NCBI GenBank assembly: GCA_021464525.1
Contig: JADRCO010000479.1
Coordinates: forward strand, 1 to 32,846
Reading direction: 5' to 3'
Source: Rhizophagus sp. LPA8_4_AMF
Taxonomy: Eukaryota > Glomeromycota > Glomeromycetes > Glomerales > Glomeraceae
DNA length: 32,846 nucleotides
Positions 21,228 through 32,148 of the stretch are shown piece by piece (position 1 is the first letter of the stretch; every line of letters begins with the position of its first letter). The position numbers and the translations under genes were made by a program. The notes under the pieces were generated by a model. It saw nothing but the letters and a program-made list of their open reading frames with translations, did not search any database and was not told the DNA's origin.

Positions 21228-22378
21228 TGACTGCATCATCATCATCGTCATACTTTAACATGCGGTTACCATATAGACATATAGTTACCATGCATACCAT
21301 GCTGCATATAAAGATTTTTCTAAAACATTTTTTTTTTATTTTAAATTGTAAAAAAATATCACACATTTTTATGATTAACCAAAAAGGCAGTTCATGGAGA
21401 ATAAAATAGTTTATTTATCTGTCAACGAACCTCCCTTTGAATTTCGGAGTTCGAGTTCGAATAAATTATACAAATATGACATCAAGTTATGAAATCATTT
21501 ATGTTTCAGTTTATTTATTTCTCAATTTAGAAAATTTTTCTAAGAAAGAAATGCTTTAAATTTACTAGACTGTTAATATAACGTTTATCCGACATTTAAT
21601 TAAGATCAAAGAAACTCGAATACGGAACTTTCCATAATTATTAATTAAACTAATAATGTCTATCATGCAAATGATCCTTGATCGTGTAAATTTACTTGCA
21701 TCAATCAATTTTTTTACTTATTTTAATATAAAGAATATATCATTAAATCGTTTTAATGCTGGACCCATGTATAAGTACTATGTAAAAATACAAGTTGATG
21801 AGATGAAGGATTTGAGAGCGATTTTTTTTAAAAAAAATCATAGATACTATACGAAATATCAAAAAGAAAATTTTTCATACATTAGTTTTTGATTAAATGA
21901 TCGTAATAATATAATATAATGATTTATAATAAAGAATTTTATGATATCTTTATCATATGAAATCAAATTTTTGGATCTCGTATAAATGCTCGTATAATTC
22001 TCGTATAATTGATTACGAAAAATTTGCTGTGTCACATTAAACCTCTCCATTTCTTGTAGGTAATATATTAATTTACGTTTTAGATTTGATGAATTTTCTG
22101 CAACTAACTATTAATGTAAATTGTTTTTTGAGTTATGACATAATTGGGTATAATGTAACATATTCATATATGCAAGTGGAATTACGGTGTTACAGTTGTT
22201 TATTGAAACATCTTAATTGGAAAAATATAAAAGAACCATTTATATTATTAATATTATGAAAAAGTAAAAGAGATATCGCACATAACTGACACAAGATGAA
22301 GTAAGATTCTAACATAAGCAAATGATCTAATCAAAGTATTAAATTTGATATCTTAAAATTTATGCTCTTATTTTCTAA
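21228..22378. other. intergenic DNA
   Basis: No supported gene. An open frame at 21656-21892 (MSIMQMILDRVNLLASINFF start) is Phe/Ile/Lys-rich and could be chance. Short TCGTATAAT direct repeats occur near 21978-22008. Confidence 0.35.
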
Positions 22379-22544
22379 ATTTTATATGCCGGAAACATAT
22401 TTGAAATATTTTTGACTGTTCCTATTTCGTACGTAATATATGCTGTTGATTATTACAAGCCTATCGGACATTACAAAATAGTATTAGATTCAAACTTTTA
22501 CCTAATTTATTTGATTGGCGATCGAATTGACGATAATAATGAAG
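22379..22544 (+). pseudogene. orphan coding exon of unknown family
   Basis: The frame is open for 55 codons and includes IFEIFLTVPISYVIYAVDYY and SNFYLIYLIGDRIDDNNE, ending exactly at a GTAATT donor after a GAAG. Composition is protein-like, unlike its AT-rich surroundings. No upstream start or downstream partner exon could be found, so it is probably a leftover of a decayed gene. Confidence 0.35.
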
Positions 22545-22870
22545 GTAATTTATTTATTTAATTAGTTTTATAATGAAAAAAAATATTTTTTATTATTGAC
22601 TTAAAAGAATCATTTTAAATAAATAATTATTTAATTTGCCCGGAAATAAATATGAAATAAAAGATATTCCCAATAAAAAAGAAAAAAATATATTTACAAA
22701 AAAAGAAAGAAAAACCCCAATAATTGCTATTTACAAATTAAAAGTGAAAAAATAATAAAGAATAATAATTATGGTTTATAAAAAATAGGAATAAGTTATA
22801 ATGTGATAATTATTCTAATATTTAAAAATTATTATATAGAAAAAAAAAAAAGAAAATAATTTTGAATTAT
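22545..22870. other. 3' flank of the seven-span membrane protein gene
   Basis: A/T homopolymer-rich sequence with no gene. It should contain the terminator of the minus-strand gene that ends at 22871. Confidence 0.4.
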
Positions 22871-25174
22871 TTACAACCCCAAACTATTCCTACCAAATAA
22901 AACTTCTATAGTGGATCTTTTATTTCGACCAGTTGTTGTAGCAGTGATAATATTACCAATATTATCATTATTTGTATCATAATTAATTGTATCACTACTA
23001 ATAATAGCGTTAACATTGTTTATAGAATTATCTGAAACAGTGGAAGTAGTAATATTTTCATCACTACTACCAGTATAAATCATGTGAGAATATTTTCCAA
23101 TCGTATTTGAATATAATCCAGTTATTAATATTAAACTACTAAATATAATTGCTACATCATTCATTGTTCTCATTATCCAAAATGATTTTATTGTTATTGG
23201 TAAAAATAATCTTGAAACTTTTTGAAATGTTAAAAATAATAATGATATTATTAATAATATTGTTAATACTCCCGACTAAAAAAAAAAATAATAAAAAAAT
23301 AAATAAATAAAAATTTTTTAACACATTTTTTTTCTTAAATAATCGGGAATTACTTACAAGAAAAATTTCTTTACGAACGGATTTTCTTGAACCAGCAGGT
23401 CGACGTTCTCTACTTCTTCTTCTTGTTTTCTGTTCATGAATTCTCGCAAAGACAATTATAATACCAAAAGTTCCAAATGTACTAATCACGATCGTACAAA
23501 ATAACATTTCCAATGTAATAAATATAACATTTAATATTATTATAGATATTTTAATTTCTTTTGGTGAAAATTGAAGTAAATAAAATATAATAGATGCTGT
23601 TTTTATTAATATAGCTAACACTGCTCCAACTTGAAATATTCGACTCAAATTTCGAACAAATGTTATATTATATTTTACTACTTCTGTTAAATTTCTTGTT
23701 GCTTTTATCCTATTAAAAAATTTGTTCGATTAACGATGATATAAAAAAAAAAAAAAAAAAATTTTGAAATTATGGAAACTTACCATGGAAATAGATATAT
23801 TGCGTAACATAAACATAGTACGTAATAACCCGCCATGAAGATAATCTCATAAAAAAACTCCGACAAATGTATCGCCCATGGATCATATCCCAACATAACA
23901 AGGAAAACTAAAATTTCGATTATTAATATAATAAATAATAATAAATTAATTTCATGAAATTTGTTAGAATCTAATATCTAATGAAGAATAACTTACTAAA
24001 TGTATAAGTTAAGATTGCTATAAATAGCCATAACCTTGGATTTGTATATTCATATTTGTAATTCTTAATGGCCAATATAAAAGATGAAAAAGCCAAGATT
24101 GCAACTGATGAATAGAAAATTTCGAAGAAAATTAACCATATTTTCCATTCTTTACTCTTAAATAATTTTATCCAAGGACCCGAATCAGGTGTATATTTTA
24201 CAAAAGAAATTTGTGGTTCTAAATCCGAAATTTGTACTGCATCTGATACTCTTATCAAAGCTAATTTTGATTCAGATTTCGATAATATATCAATATTTCC
24301 ATAATTTTCTCTTATACCAGGATCTTCATTCATTGATGTGAATATTATTATTGGTGGTGAATTTAGTAAAGATTTCCTAGTTTCATTTTTAGTTTCAGAT
24401 ACGGGAATTGTTGTTTGTATCAAATAATTATGTTGTAACCATTCGTTACTATCGGAGAAAAGAAAAAATTTTTTAACATTAGAATTCACGTGAGGATCAT
24501 ATGATTCACATGATCGATTTGAATTAGGTACTTTTTCTAAAACCAAAAATAACCCCTGAATTATAAACAAAAAAAAAACTATTTTGATCATCTATTATAT
24601 TACTAATTATAGATAAACCTGAACACTCGTTTATTTTTTTCCACATTAAAACGGGAAATGTGTGATTTATTGTTTGTTTATTATTTGTCCACTCTTTTTT
24701 CTCTTCACAAGGAATCTCGAGGACTTAATTTTTTTTTTAATTAAAATATATTTATGTTTGTACGTATATATTTTTTATTTGACTTCAAAACAAGATCTAG
24801 AGAATTAATCTAAATATCGAATTTTGAAAAAAAAAATCTTCTTACCTTTGAATTACGTCAGCATAAGAAGAACATCCACGATTCGTCATGGCTTCATCAA
24901 ATCTTATCAATAAAACTGTAATAGTTCTTTGTATATGAGGTTGTTTTAAAGTACATGGCGATGTTGTTGGATCTTCCGAAAATTCACCAATTTTTAAGAT
25001 TCCATTTAATGAATAAGAACTAACGTTAGGAGAGTTTAAATTTACGGTATCGAACGATCCTAATTCTTCCCTATTTACATTAAATAGTATTAATTTTGCT
25101 GTAGAATATGTACTACTGTATATAATTAATAGTAGTAATATTGTTATAAGTCTGTGAAATTTTCCAGTATACAT
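22871..25174 (-). CDS. predicted PA-like-domain, seven-transmembrane protein, 585 aa
   Basis: Exons (minus) 25174-24857, 24555-23997, 23907-23784, 23709-23358 and 23275-22871 join in phase. Residues 1-26 are a signal peptide (RLITILLLLIIYSSTYSTA). The ectodomain (27-240) contains TVLLIRFDEAMTNRGCSSYAD, which resembles the LVxRGxCsF core of protease-associated domains, and later PPIIIFTSMNEDPG and TPDSGPW. Seven hydrophobic spans follow at about 245-269, 279-300, 308-331, 362-382, 388-424 (unusually long), 453-469 and 491-507. The basic loop RRRSRERRPAGSRKSVRKE between spans 5 and 6 fits the cytosol in an N-out, GPCR-like topology. The tail is Asn/Thr/Ser-rich. No YD/GxGD protease pair is seen. 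The exon 1 donor is GAC|GTAATT because the stronger GTAAGA 10 bp on breaks the frame with the T-rich CAG acceptor. Alternatively, the first exon and the rest could be two genes. The role is unknown; a receptor is one guess. Confidence 0.75.
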
Positions 25175-25439
25175 TTTAATAGTGACATGGAATTTTTTTT
25201 TTTTTTTTTTTTTTAAAACAAAGAAATGGAGAAAAAGAAAACTAGGTGCTTTTATAAGTAAGACGATCGAGAAAAAGATTGAAATTTTTTTTTGAATATA
25301 AAATAATTCATGCACGTGGAAATGATTTACACAACGTACGGAATATTATATCAATTATAGAAAAACTATACTAATTAAAGATAAATTATATATGCAATAA
25401 ACTGGTAAAAAGAAATTATAGAAAAAAGAAAAATTTTTA
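25175..25439. other. leader and promoter region of the membrane protein gene
   Basis: The in-frame extension upstream to 25315 is mostly a poly-T tract that reads as poly-Lys, so it is taken as leader. A TATATATGCAATAAA stretch lies near 25388. No unambiguous core promoter is seen. Confidence 0.35.
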
Positions 25440-25519
25440 ACAAAAAAAAAAAAAAAAAAATTTAGAAAAAAAATAAAAAAAAAAAAAAAAATTTTAAAAA
25501 AAAAAAAAAAAAAAAAAAT
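25440..25519. repeat. A-rich low-complexity tract
   Basis: Three long A-runs separated by short TTTAG, TAA and TTTT interruptions. The exact length is likely to be unreliable in any assembly. Confidence 0.8.
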
Positions 25520-28010
25520 TTAGGATAAAAATTAAAAAATATGATATGCGTTTCGGATGTATTAATAATAAAAAGGTGAATTTTTAATTTAATAAACAAT
25601 TCTGCAAAAATTTATCATAAATTCGAAATAAAAAAAAAAAACTAATAAAAAAGTTATTTATCAGGAATTTTGTACGTTTAAATAAAATAATTCGTATGTT
25701 AGATATGTGTAACTTATTAATAATAAATAATCTTATTTGGAAGAATAAAAAAAATAATTTCTTTTTTTGATGATGAAATAATTTTTTTTTTTTTACAATT
25801 TTATATAATACGTAATGTGCAAATATACATATATACAGTATATATATATTTTCTATGGTAATGACGGCCGTTAATTATTTCATTGTTATTTGTTTAGGGT
25901 TGAAATTTTTTTTTTTTATGTTAATAACGCGTATCAGAGTACTAAGTGTACAAAAATTTTGGTATATATTGAAATATATTAGTATTATTATATTATTATT
26001 ATATGTGTACATTACATATATAACATTCGGAAATTTGTGACCGTATTTTATACATATAAAATATATAAATAAAATATAACTGACCATTAAAAGAAATATG
26101 AATTAAGAAAATACAATATTAAAATATGGAAGATCTATCCCTGAGAAATGTCATCATTATTACCATAATTCAGTAATTCACCGATGCCATTTTTTATTGT
26201 TTAAAAAAAAAAGGTTTTTTCCAATTCATAAATTCTATAAATAGAACTAAGAAGATTTTCACTTAAAGATTTCTACTACTTTATATGTAAAATAAATAAT
26301 TATCGTAACAGACGGAAACATGGGGAGTACACCATTAAACCAAATATTACACTATACTTGAAAAAAAAACCAGATTATTTCCGGAATAAACCTTTTCGAC
26401 TGTGATTTACCCATGTGTTTGATAATCAATTTAATTACGGCTAAATTTTTTTCTATTTATTGTTTTCCTGGGCCCAAATGGTAACTGTCAATACAGTACA
26501 CAGAAATGATGTTGCTCGATGTGTAACAAATAATAAAACAAAGGACAAGTCACATCCCCTGAAATATTATTATGAAATTATACAATACTTACATTATTCC
26601 TTTTGACAAAAATAAAGTTAGTTATCTAAAAGCATTTATAATATTCATAAAGAATATATTCAATATGTTCTCATATCATCATATTTAAGCATTTCTTTGT
26701 CACATAAAATAAGGAGTCAAAAAAAATGGAAGTTCTTTTCTTTAATTCTCGTTCGACTTCTTTTATTCTTTTGCATTTAACGTTATGCGGAGTGCTTAAT
26801 ATTAAAACTCATAAATAGTGAAACTTGAACACGACTGATAGTTAATTACTCATAAGGTTAACTTACTAATTAGTGTTGATCCGTTATATCGTACAACCGA
26901 GGGGGATCGAGCATTACCTCATTACTTGAACAGGGTTTAATTGTTAAAACTGTGTAGTTTGAAATGAAATTGTGTAATCATTCTTATCATATTTTATCAT
27001 TAGTCAATTATCATTTTCTATCTGAGTTTCTTGTTTATTTCCGAAGTTTTTGTACATGTTGCAATATTTATTTGTTATTCTGTATTTATTTGGTATGATA
27101 TAATTTTTAAACTGTGCCAGTTAAGAAATAAATAGAAGAATATAGAAGTTGGTACCGAGAAACTTGGTGTACATATATATATATATATACACATACATAT
27201 ATATAAATAACTATATAATTATATTTTTCTTCTATTTTTCTTTTTTAAGAAATTTACTTCACATTATGAAATATCACATGAATTCAATTTAGTTTTTTTT
27301 TAATTATTTGTTTAAAAGAATAATTTAAATTATATTATTGTCATTTAACTTGGTTTTTTTTTAATTATTCCTTGTATCTTATTTAATTTTTTTGTATAAA
27401 CAATGGTTTTCAAAATAAGTCTGAACTTTGAAACATCTTATGTTTTATGAATTTTAATTATAAAAAAAAGTTTGCGTTACAAGAATTAGTTGATTTTTTA
27501 AACTGATGGAATCTTAGATAACGTTTTAATGTAAAACCTTAAGTATTTAATACATTTTTAATATATTACCTAAGACAAACTTAATTTGCACGAATAAAGA
27601 GTATTGAGTCAGCGATGGGTCATGGGGATTTGCAAATATTTATGCATCTGACGAATTATTCTTTGCATAATATATGGCGCATGCTGCGCAGGACGCGTAA
27701 ATCCCGTTTAAGTGGTTAATTTGATTTGTTAGGTACGTTAATTATAAATATTAATTAAAAAAACAATTGTTATCAATTTATGAAAATTTCATCGAATGAA
27801 TGAGATGATTCAATATACTGTAGAATTAATTAACGTATAATATTATACATCGGCGTGATACTGTATCAAATTTTTATTTCGTTTAAAATATGGTTTCTAA
27901 GTATTCAGGTCATTCGTCAAAATTATCACGTAATTGAGATATGCAATCAATTGTTTATTACATGTGTCAATTTTGCAATTAGCAATATTTTGATCTTATT
28001 TCAAAGCACG
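25520..28010. other. 2.5-kb intergenic region
   Basis: No multi-exon gene could be built. Small candidates are an ORF at 26726-26818 (30 aa, MEVLFFNSRSTSFILLHLTL then CGVLNI, signal-peptide-like) and a 40-odd-residue frame from about 26478 (MVTVNTVHRNDVARCVTNN). Neither has other support. A lone TTCACCGATGCCATT near 26177 resembles the arm unit of the ACCGACAT elements. A GC-richer patch at about 27600-27715 contains GGCGCATGCTGCGCAGGA, a near-palindrome. (TA)n runs lie near 27172-27205. Confidence 0.35.
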
Positions 28011-28012
28011 TA

Positions 28013-28209
28013 CAGTCAACTCTCTCTATATGCACCCCCTTGGGACCATATACATTATTTTCAAAATCGTGCATTTAAAGAAGGTGTGCATTTATAGAGA
28101 GTAAATAATTATAAACCATATAAGCTTGAGACTGAACTATAGAGTGCATATGTGGAAGGTATACATAGTGAGTGCATATATAGAGGGTGCATATATAGAG
28201 AGTTGACTG
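28013..28209. mobile_element. pogo/Tc1-mariner-like MITE, 197 bp
   Basis: The element starts CAGTCAACTCTCTCTATATG and ends CATATATAGAGAGTTGACTG, an inverted repeat of about 24 bp with one mismatch. It is flanked on both sides by TA (28011-28012 and 28210-28211), the target duplication of Tc1/mariner-pogo transposons. The interior repeats GTGCAT plus TATAGAG variants several times (about 28083, 28144, 28171, 28187), as if the end sequence had been iterated. There is no coding capacity. Confidence 0.75.
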
Positions 28210-28211
28210 TA

Positions 28212-28973
28212 TCAGTAGTATCACGTGATCTTATAACAAAATTCTAAATTTTTCGTCGTTAAACTTAATTCCGCCCAACATTAAATGATTGGCATAAAAA
28301 TTACCTTTTATACAGTAGAAACTCGTATTTAAAATACAGTAGGTATACAAATAGAAATTTATAAGAAAAAATCATCAAATCAGATTTAGTTATTAAAAAC
28401 CTTTAAGTAATCTTAATTATTATAAAAAAAGGAATAAATTGGATAATGGATAACTGATAATATAGAAAGAAATTCAAGATAATAATATTGGTAAATGATA
28501 AAAATAATCGCTTTACAGACAGTTTCTGATCAGGTCATTTTCTCAACATAACACCAGCCACTTGATCACATATTCGTGCATAATTCTGGCCAAACCTAGC
28601 TGGCAAATGCTCTGTTCTGCTGTAACCAAAATAATAATATTATTAAATAAAATTTAGTTATTGAAACTAATGAAATAATTAATACTATATAAGATTATAA
28701 ACAATAAAGTTGCTATTTATAAATAAATTTTATTATTTTATTTGTTTATAAATATAATATCAAGTTATAAAAGTTTTATAAGTCTAAATAATTTTGCCAA
28801 AATTATAAATTTTAGATTTTTTTAATAAGTTTTACTAAGAATTAATTTCAGATAATTAAAATATTTTTTTTTCAATAATTTATTATTAATAAGAAAATAT
28901 ATGTAATTACAATAAATTAAAAATAATTTAAACCAATTTAATTAGTTAAAAAAACTTTATAAATCTATATTTT
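28212..28973. other. intergenic DNA
   Basis: No gene seen. ATCACGTGAT next to the MITE and a GC-richer patch at 28530-28615 may be remnants of another small repeat. The remainder is A/T-rich. Confidence 0.4.
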
Positions 28974-28989
28974 ATATATTACTATATTA
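28974..28989. repeat. left target-site duplication of the poly(A) element
   Basis: ATATATTACTATATTA, 16 bp, recurs exactly at 31635-31650. Confidence 0.8.
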
Positions 28990-29101
28990 GAACTCTTCTA
29001 ATAGGAACTCTTTCTAACGATCTTCTGACCAAAACCCAGCGCAGAAGTTTACTAACAACATTTATGAAAAACCTTTAAGTAAAATACACTAAAATATAGT
29101 T

Positions 29102-29380
29102 ATGGAGTTGTATTTATTGCCAAAAGAGTTTGTTAATACCTTTTATAAAGATATTTCAAAGTTTTTGTCGCAAAAATTTTATAAAATAGGAACAAAACAG
29201 AGAAATATTTTTAGACAAAATGTTTTGAGAGTTTTTAGACAAATGGAGAGGAGTGTAAGGGTTTTTGAGCATCTAGAACAGGAAACAGGACTGAGCGATA
29301 AAGTTTTAATGTTGTTATTAAAGAGTAGTATTGAAACTGCTCATAAAATATATATAAACAATATTAAATGTTTAGAATGA
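29102..29380 (+). CDS. 92-aa ORF near the 5' end of the poly(A) element
   Basis: The frame starts MELYLLPKEFVNTFYKDISK and contains RQNVLRVFRQMERSVRVFEH and LSDKVLMLLLKSSIETAHK. It is helical and basic, with no recognised motif. It is the first ATG frame about 110 bp into the element, so it may be the start of the element's ORF1. Confidence 0.4.
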   Translation: MELYLLPKEFVNTFYKDISKFLSQKFYKIGTKQRNIFRQNVLRVFRQMERSVRVFEHLEQETGLSDKVLMLLLKSSIETAHKIYINNIKCLE

Positions 29381-29618
29381 ATAAACAAAAAATTTTGCAA
29401 CACGAGAATATGAGAGGATGAGTCACGTGAGCTGAGGTACAAGTTATCAGAAAAGGAAGGTTTCCTAAAAAGAAAGAATGAATGGTAGCCTGTCTAGATA
29501 ACACAGTACAACAGATAAGGAAAGAAAAAAAGAACATACAGAAGAAACTGGGTGAGACAAAGAAATTGATCAATAACGGTAAAAAATCAGGTCGATCATA
29601 GAAGAAAAAGAAAAATCA

Positions 29619-29843
29619 GTGATCACAGAGATTCTGATTTTAGTTGATCAGCAGGAGGAACAGAACAAAGAAGGAGCATGTGAACTTTTCTTCTATGACA
29701 TACCAAAATATTGGACTGAGAGTAATGTAATCAGGAAATTATCAAAGTTAGGTCAAGTATACCAGATACTTATAAAAAAACAGTATAAATACTCATCAGT
29801 AAAGATTTTAATATATTTAGGATATAATCGAGAAGAGTTTTAA
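29619..29843 (+). CDS. RRM-like segment of the element's broken ORF1
   Basis: The reading frame includes ACELFFYDIPKYWTESNVIR and KLGQVYQILIKKQY, an arrangement of a beta strand, helix and second strand like an RNA-recognition motif (RNP2-like ELFFYDIP). RRMs are known in ORF1 proteins of some LINEs, where they bind the element RNA. Coding-like frames continue beyond it (for example LTRDLTEEEMSKCKQDEY near 29953) but are interrupted. Confidence 0.4.
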   Translation: MITEILILVDQQEEQNKEGACELFFYDIPKYWTESNVIRKLSKLGQVYQILIKKQYKYSSVKILIYLGYNREEF

Positions 29844-30146
29844 GAAAGGAACCTTCGGTATGGGTATTAACAAACATTTTGTTAGATAGTATAATGGTAA
29901 CTCGACAATTAAGAAAAGGAAGGAGCGTGATCAATGGCAACTAACACGTGATTTGACAGAAGAAGAAATGAGTAAATGCAAGCAGGATGAGTACGTCTTT
30001 TTGAAGAAGATTAAGGAAGAGAATTATATCGCTGCGATAAAGGTGTTAAAAATAACAAAAATTTGGAAGTTATTAGTTTATATGGTAAACAAAAATTTAA
30101 TACAGCAGCTCATAGAGGAAGGACTCAAGAAGGATGTACTGTGGAG

Positions 30147-30320
30147 TATACATGCTGTCCAAATTATTTTGGGCTGCCATAATTATAAGTAAAATCCCAA
30201 ATTCAATTATGGCATTCCAAATTATTTTGGCACTTTATATAGTAAATTACATATAACTGAATGAATTACAGCATCCCAAATTATAATTATGGCATCCCAA
30301 AATAATTTGGGTAACATGTA
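30147..30320. mobile_element. Mutator-like MITE nested in the poly(A) element
   Basis: Ends pair over about 40 bp with few mismatches: the left has TACATGCTGTCCAAATTATT and then TTGGGCTGCCATAATTATA; the right is the complement ending GGGTAACATGTA. TACTGTGGAG is found directly before (30137-30146) and directly after (30321-30330), a perfect 10-bp target duplication in the 9-11 bp range of Mutator-like elements. It is 174 bp long and non-coding. The target duplication lies wholly inside the host element, so this insertion is the younger event. Confidence 0.78.
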
Positions 30321-31634
30321 TACTGTGGAGCTTTCATCAAAATAAAAGCTCTTTGCGAGCAAGAGATGAGAACAAACCACTTTTGACGACTGGGTAGTAT
30401 AGAAAAAAAGAATGAAGAGAAAGGAATGGAGGATTCAGCATTACAGACGTCATCATAAAGGATTTTTCAAAATTGCAAGAATTTGCGAATTATTAAAGGA
30501 GAAAGCAGGTAGCCCTGACAAGGCCATCAGAAGAAGAAGTGGTCGAGATGGTGGAGAAATACAGGAAAGGTATCTTAAATAAAGATAAAATAGTCCCGAT
30601 AAAATCAGGTATAATTAAAAAGGATAATATATCACCTGACGAAAAGTTGACGTAATTAATCAGCAAAGGCAGGAAGAGAGATTTTTGCGTTCAACTTACA
30701 CTGAATATAAGGCTGTTGAATTAACACCAAAGGATAAGATTTTGAAGTTTAGTGAAGTCTTAGAGAAGGTTATCTCGTCTAAATTTCAAGAATTAAAGGA
30801 GATTTTTAGAGAAGAAGGTAAAGGTATGGATTGGAAACGAATTGTGATAAAATCAAGAGAAGATTATGATAATGATGACTTTGGGTGATAGTTTGGAAAA
30901 ATTACAGGAAAAGGACAAACTAGATCCTTTGAGATATGAAATACAGGACGATATCATCAGAAAATACGAGAAGCACGAGTTGATATGAACGTATAATAAA
31001 CTCAATAAGGATTTCGAATCTTGTAGTAAAGATAAAAATAGAGAATCAGATCTGAAAAATAGGAATGATAAGAGAATACAGAAGAGCCCAAAAGAAGAAA
31101 AAGCTTTTCAGAAGAAACAAGGAGTGGAGGAAAAGGCAAAGAAATGAGGAGGGAATGGAACAGATTAATATGTAATAGAATTAGATTTTTAGTTAAAGTC
31201 ACATGATTTCACATAAAAAATTTATTTTTTTTTCCTAACAAAAAACAAGGATCTGTTTTTTATATTACGTTTAGTTTGTTTTTCTTTATTGTTTTGGATT
31301 TTTTTTTAGTTTAGATTCTAACCTCGGTATGCAAGAATTACCTACTCACAAAATTTATATAGCTATAGATTAAAATTTAGTTTAGAGTTATATAGGTGGG
31401 GAAGAGAGTATATTTCCAGATTTGTGTTAAGAGTTTAAAGCCTGTTAAGTTTTATCTTATTTTCTTACATTTAGTGTTAGTTGCATTTTATATTTTATTT
31501 TATTTATGTATTTAGATATATTTTTGTTATAGGGTGGTCACAGGTCTGTGTGACAATTCTAGATATTTCTTATTAGGAATTGGTTCCTTAAATAAAGAGA
31601 TGCAATACAAAATTTTAAAAAAAAAACAAAAAAA

Positions 31635-31650
31635 ATATATTACTATATTA
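31635..31650. repeat. right target-site duplication of the poly(A) element
   Basis: Exact copy of the 16 bp at 28974-28989, directly following the A-rich tail. Confidence 0.8.
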
Positions 31651-32148
31651 TATTATACAGTTAGACCTTAATATAATTACCTAATAGGTTCTGTAAAATC
31701 ATTATAAAATTAGTCAATACCTTTACCAAATATTTGCTAAATACTAGATTTTATTTTAATAAATACTAGAAAACTAAAAAGTATAAGTACCATATATCCA
31801 TTCTACACCTCCGTAAAATGATGACCTTTTCTTGAATTTTCTGAAGATTCTGAACTTTCATTATTTCAAAAAGAGGGAAAATAAAAAAATAGGAACCTAA
31901 AATATTAAAAATAAGCACCTATTGAAAAGAAAATGACAAAAATAATGTAAAGATAAAAAAGTTAAAGTGCGAAATATTTTGTTAACAATTCAGTTTAAAT
32001 TCAGGAGTATTCAGAAATGTGATTTATGTATTTACATAGTTATATTTTAAGAATATTAATGAATTACGATTTTCCAGAAAAAGTAAATTCAAGTATTTTC
32101 AAAAAAAAATAGATAAAGTTTGAACTTTGAAAAATATGTAAAAAACAG
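31651..32148. other. AT-rich intergenic DNA
   Basis: No gene is seen. The sequence leads into the tandem repeat block. Confidence 0.4.

Larger units (their letters stand above)
28990..31634 (+). mobile_element. non-LTR retrotransposon-like element with poly(A) tail, broken
   Basis: A 2.6-kb unit is bounded by a perfect 16-bp direct repeat (28974-28989 and 31635-31650) and ends in an A-rich tail (from about 31616) just after AATAAAG-type sequence. These are the hallmarks of target-primed reverse transcription. No LTRs are present. On the plus strand it has an ORF at 29102-29380 and then a coiled-coil-like stretch (about 29510-29590). An RRM-like region (29619-29843) and Lys/Glu-rich frames to about 30888 follow. 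The layout resembles an ORF1-type region of a LINE; no reverse transcriptase domain was recognised, so it is either 3'-deleted or non-autonomous. The coding region looks broken, with several interruptions, and is invaded by the MITE at 30147-30320. The intact flanking duplication argues for a moderately recent insertion. Confidence 0.72.

Noticed and set aside
21172-21409. Two 64-aa frames on opposite strands
   Set aside because: They overlap the right arm of the hAT-like MITE and its flank and show low-complexity composition.
25175-25315. N-terminal extension of the seven-span protein
   Set aside because: It reads through a poly-T tract as poly-Lys and places residues ahead of a good signal peptide; the ATG at 25174 is preferred.
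25855-26087. 61- and 70-aa frames on both strands
   Set aside because: Ile/Tyr/Phe runs in extremely AT-rich DNA, without splice signals or motifs.
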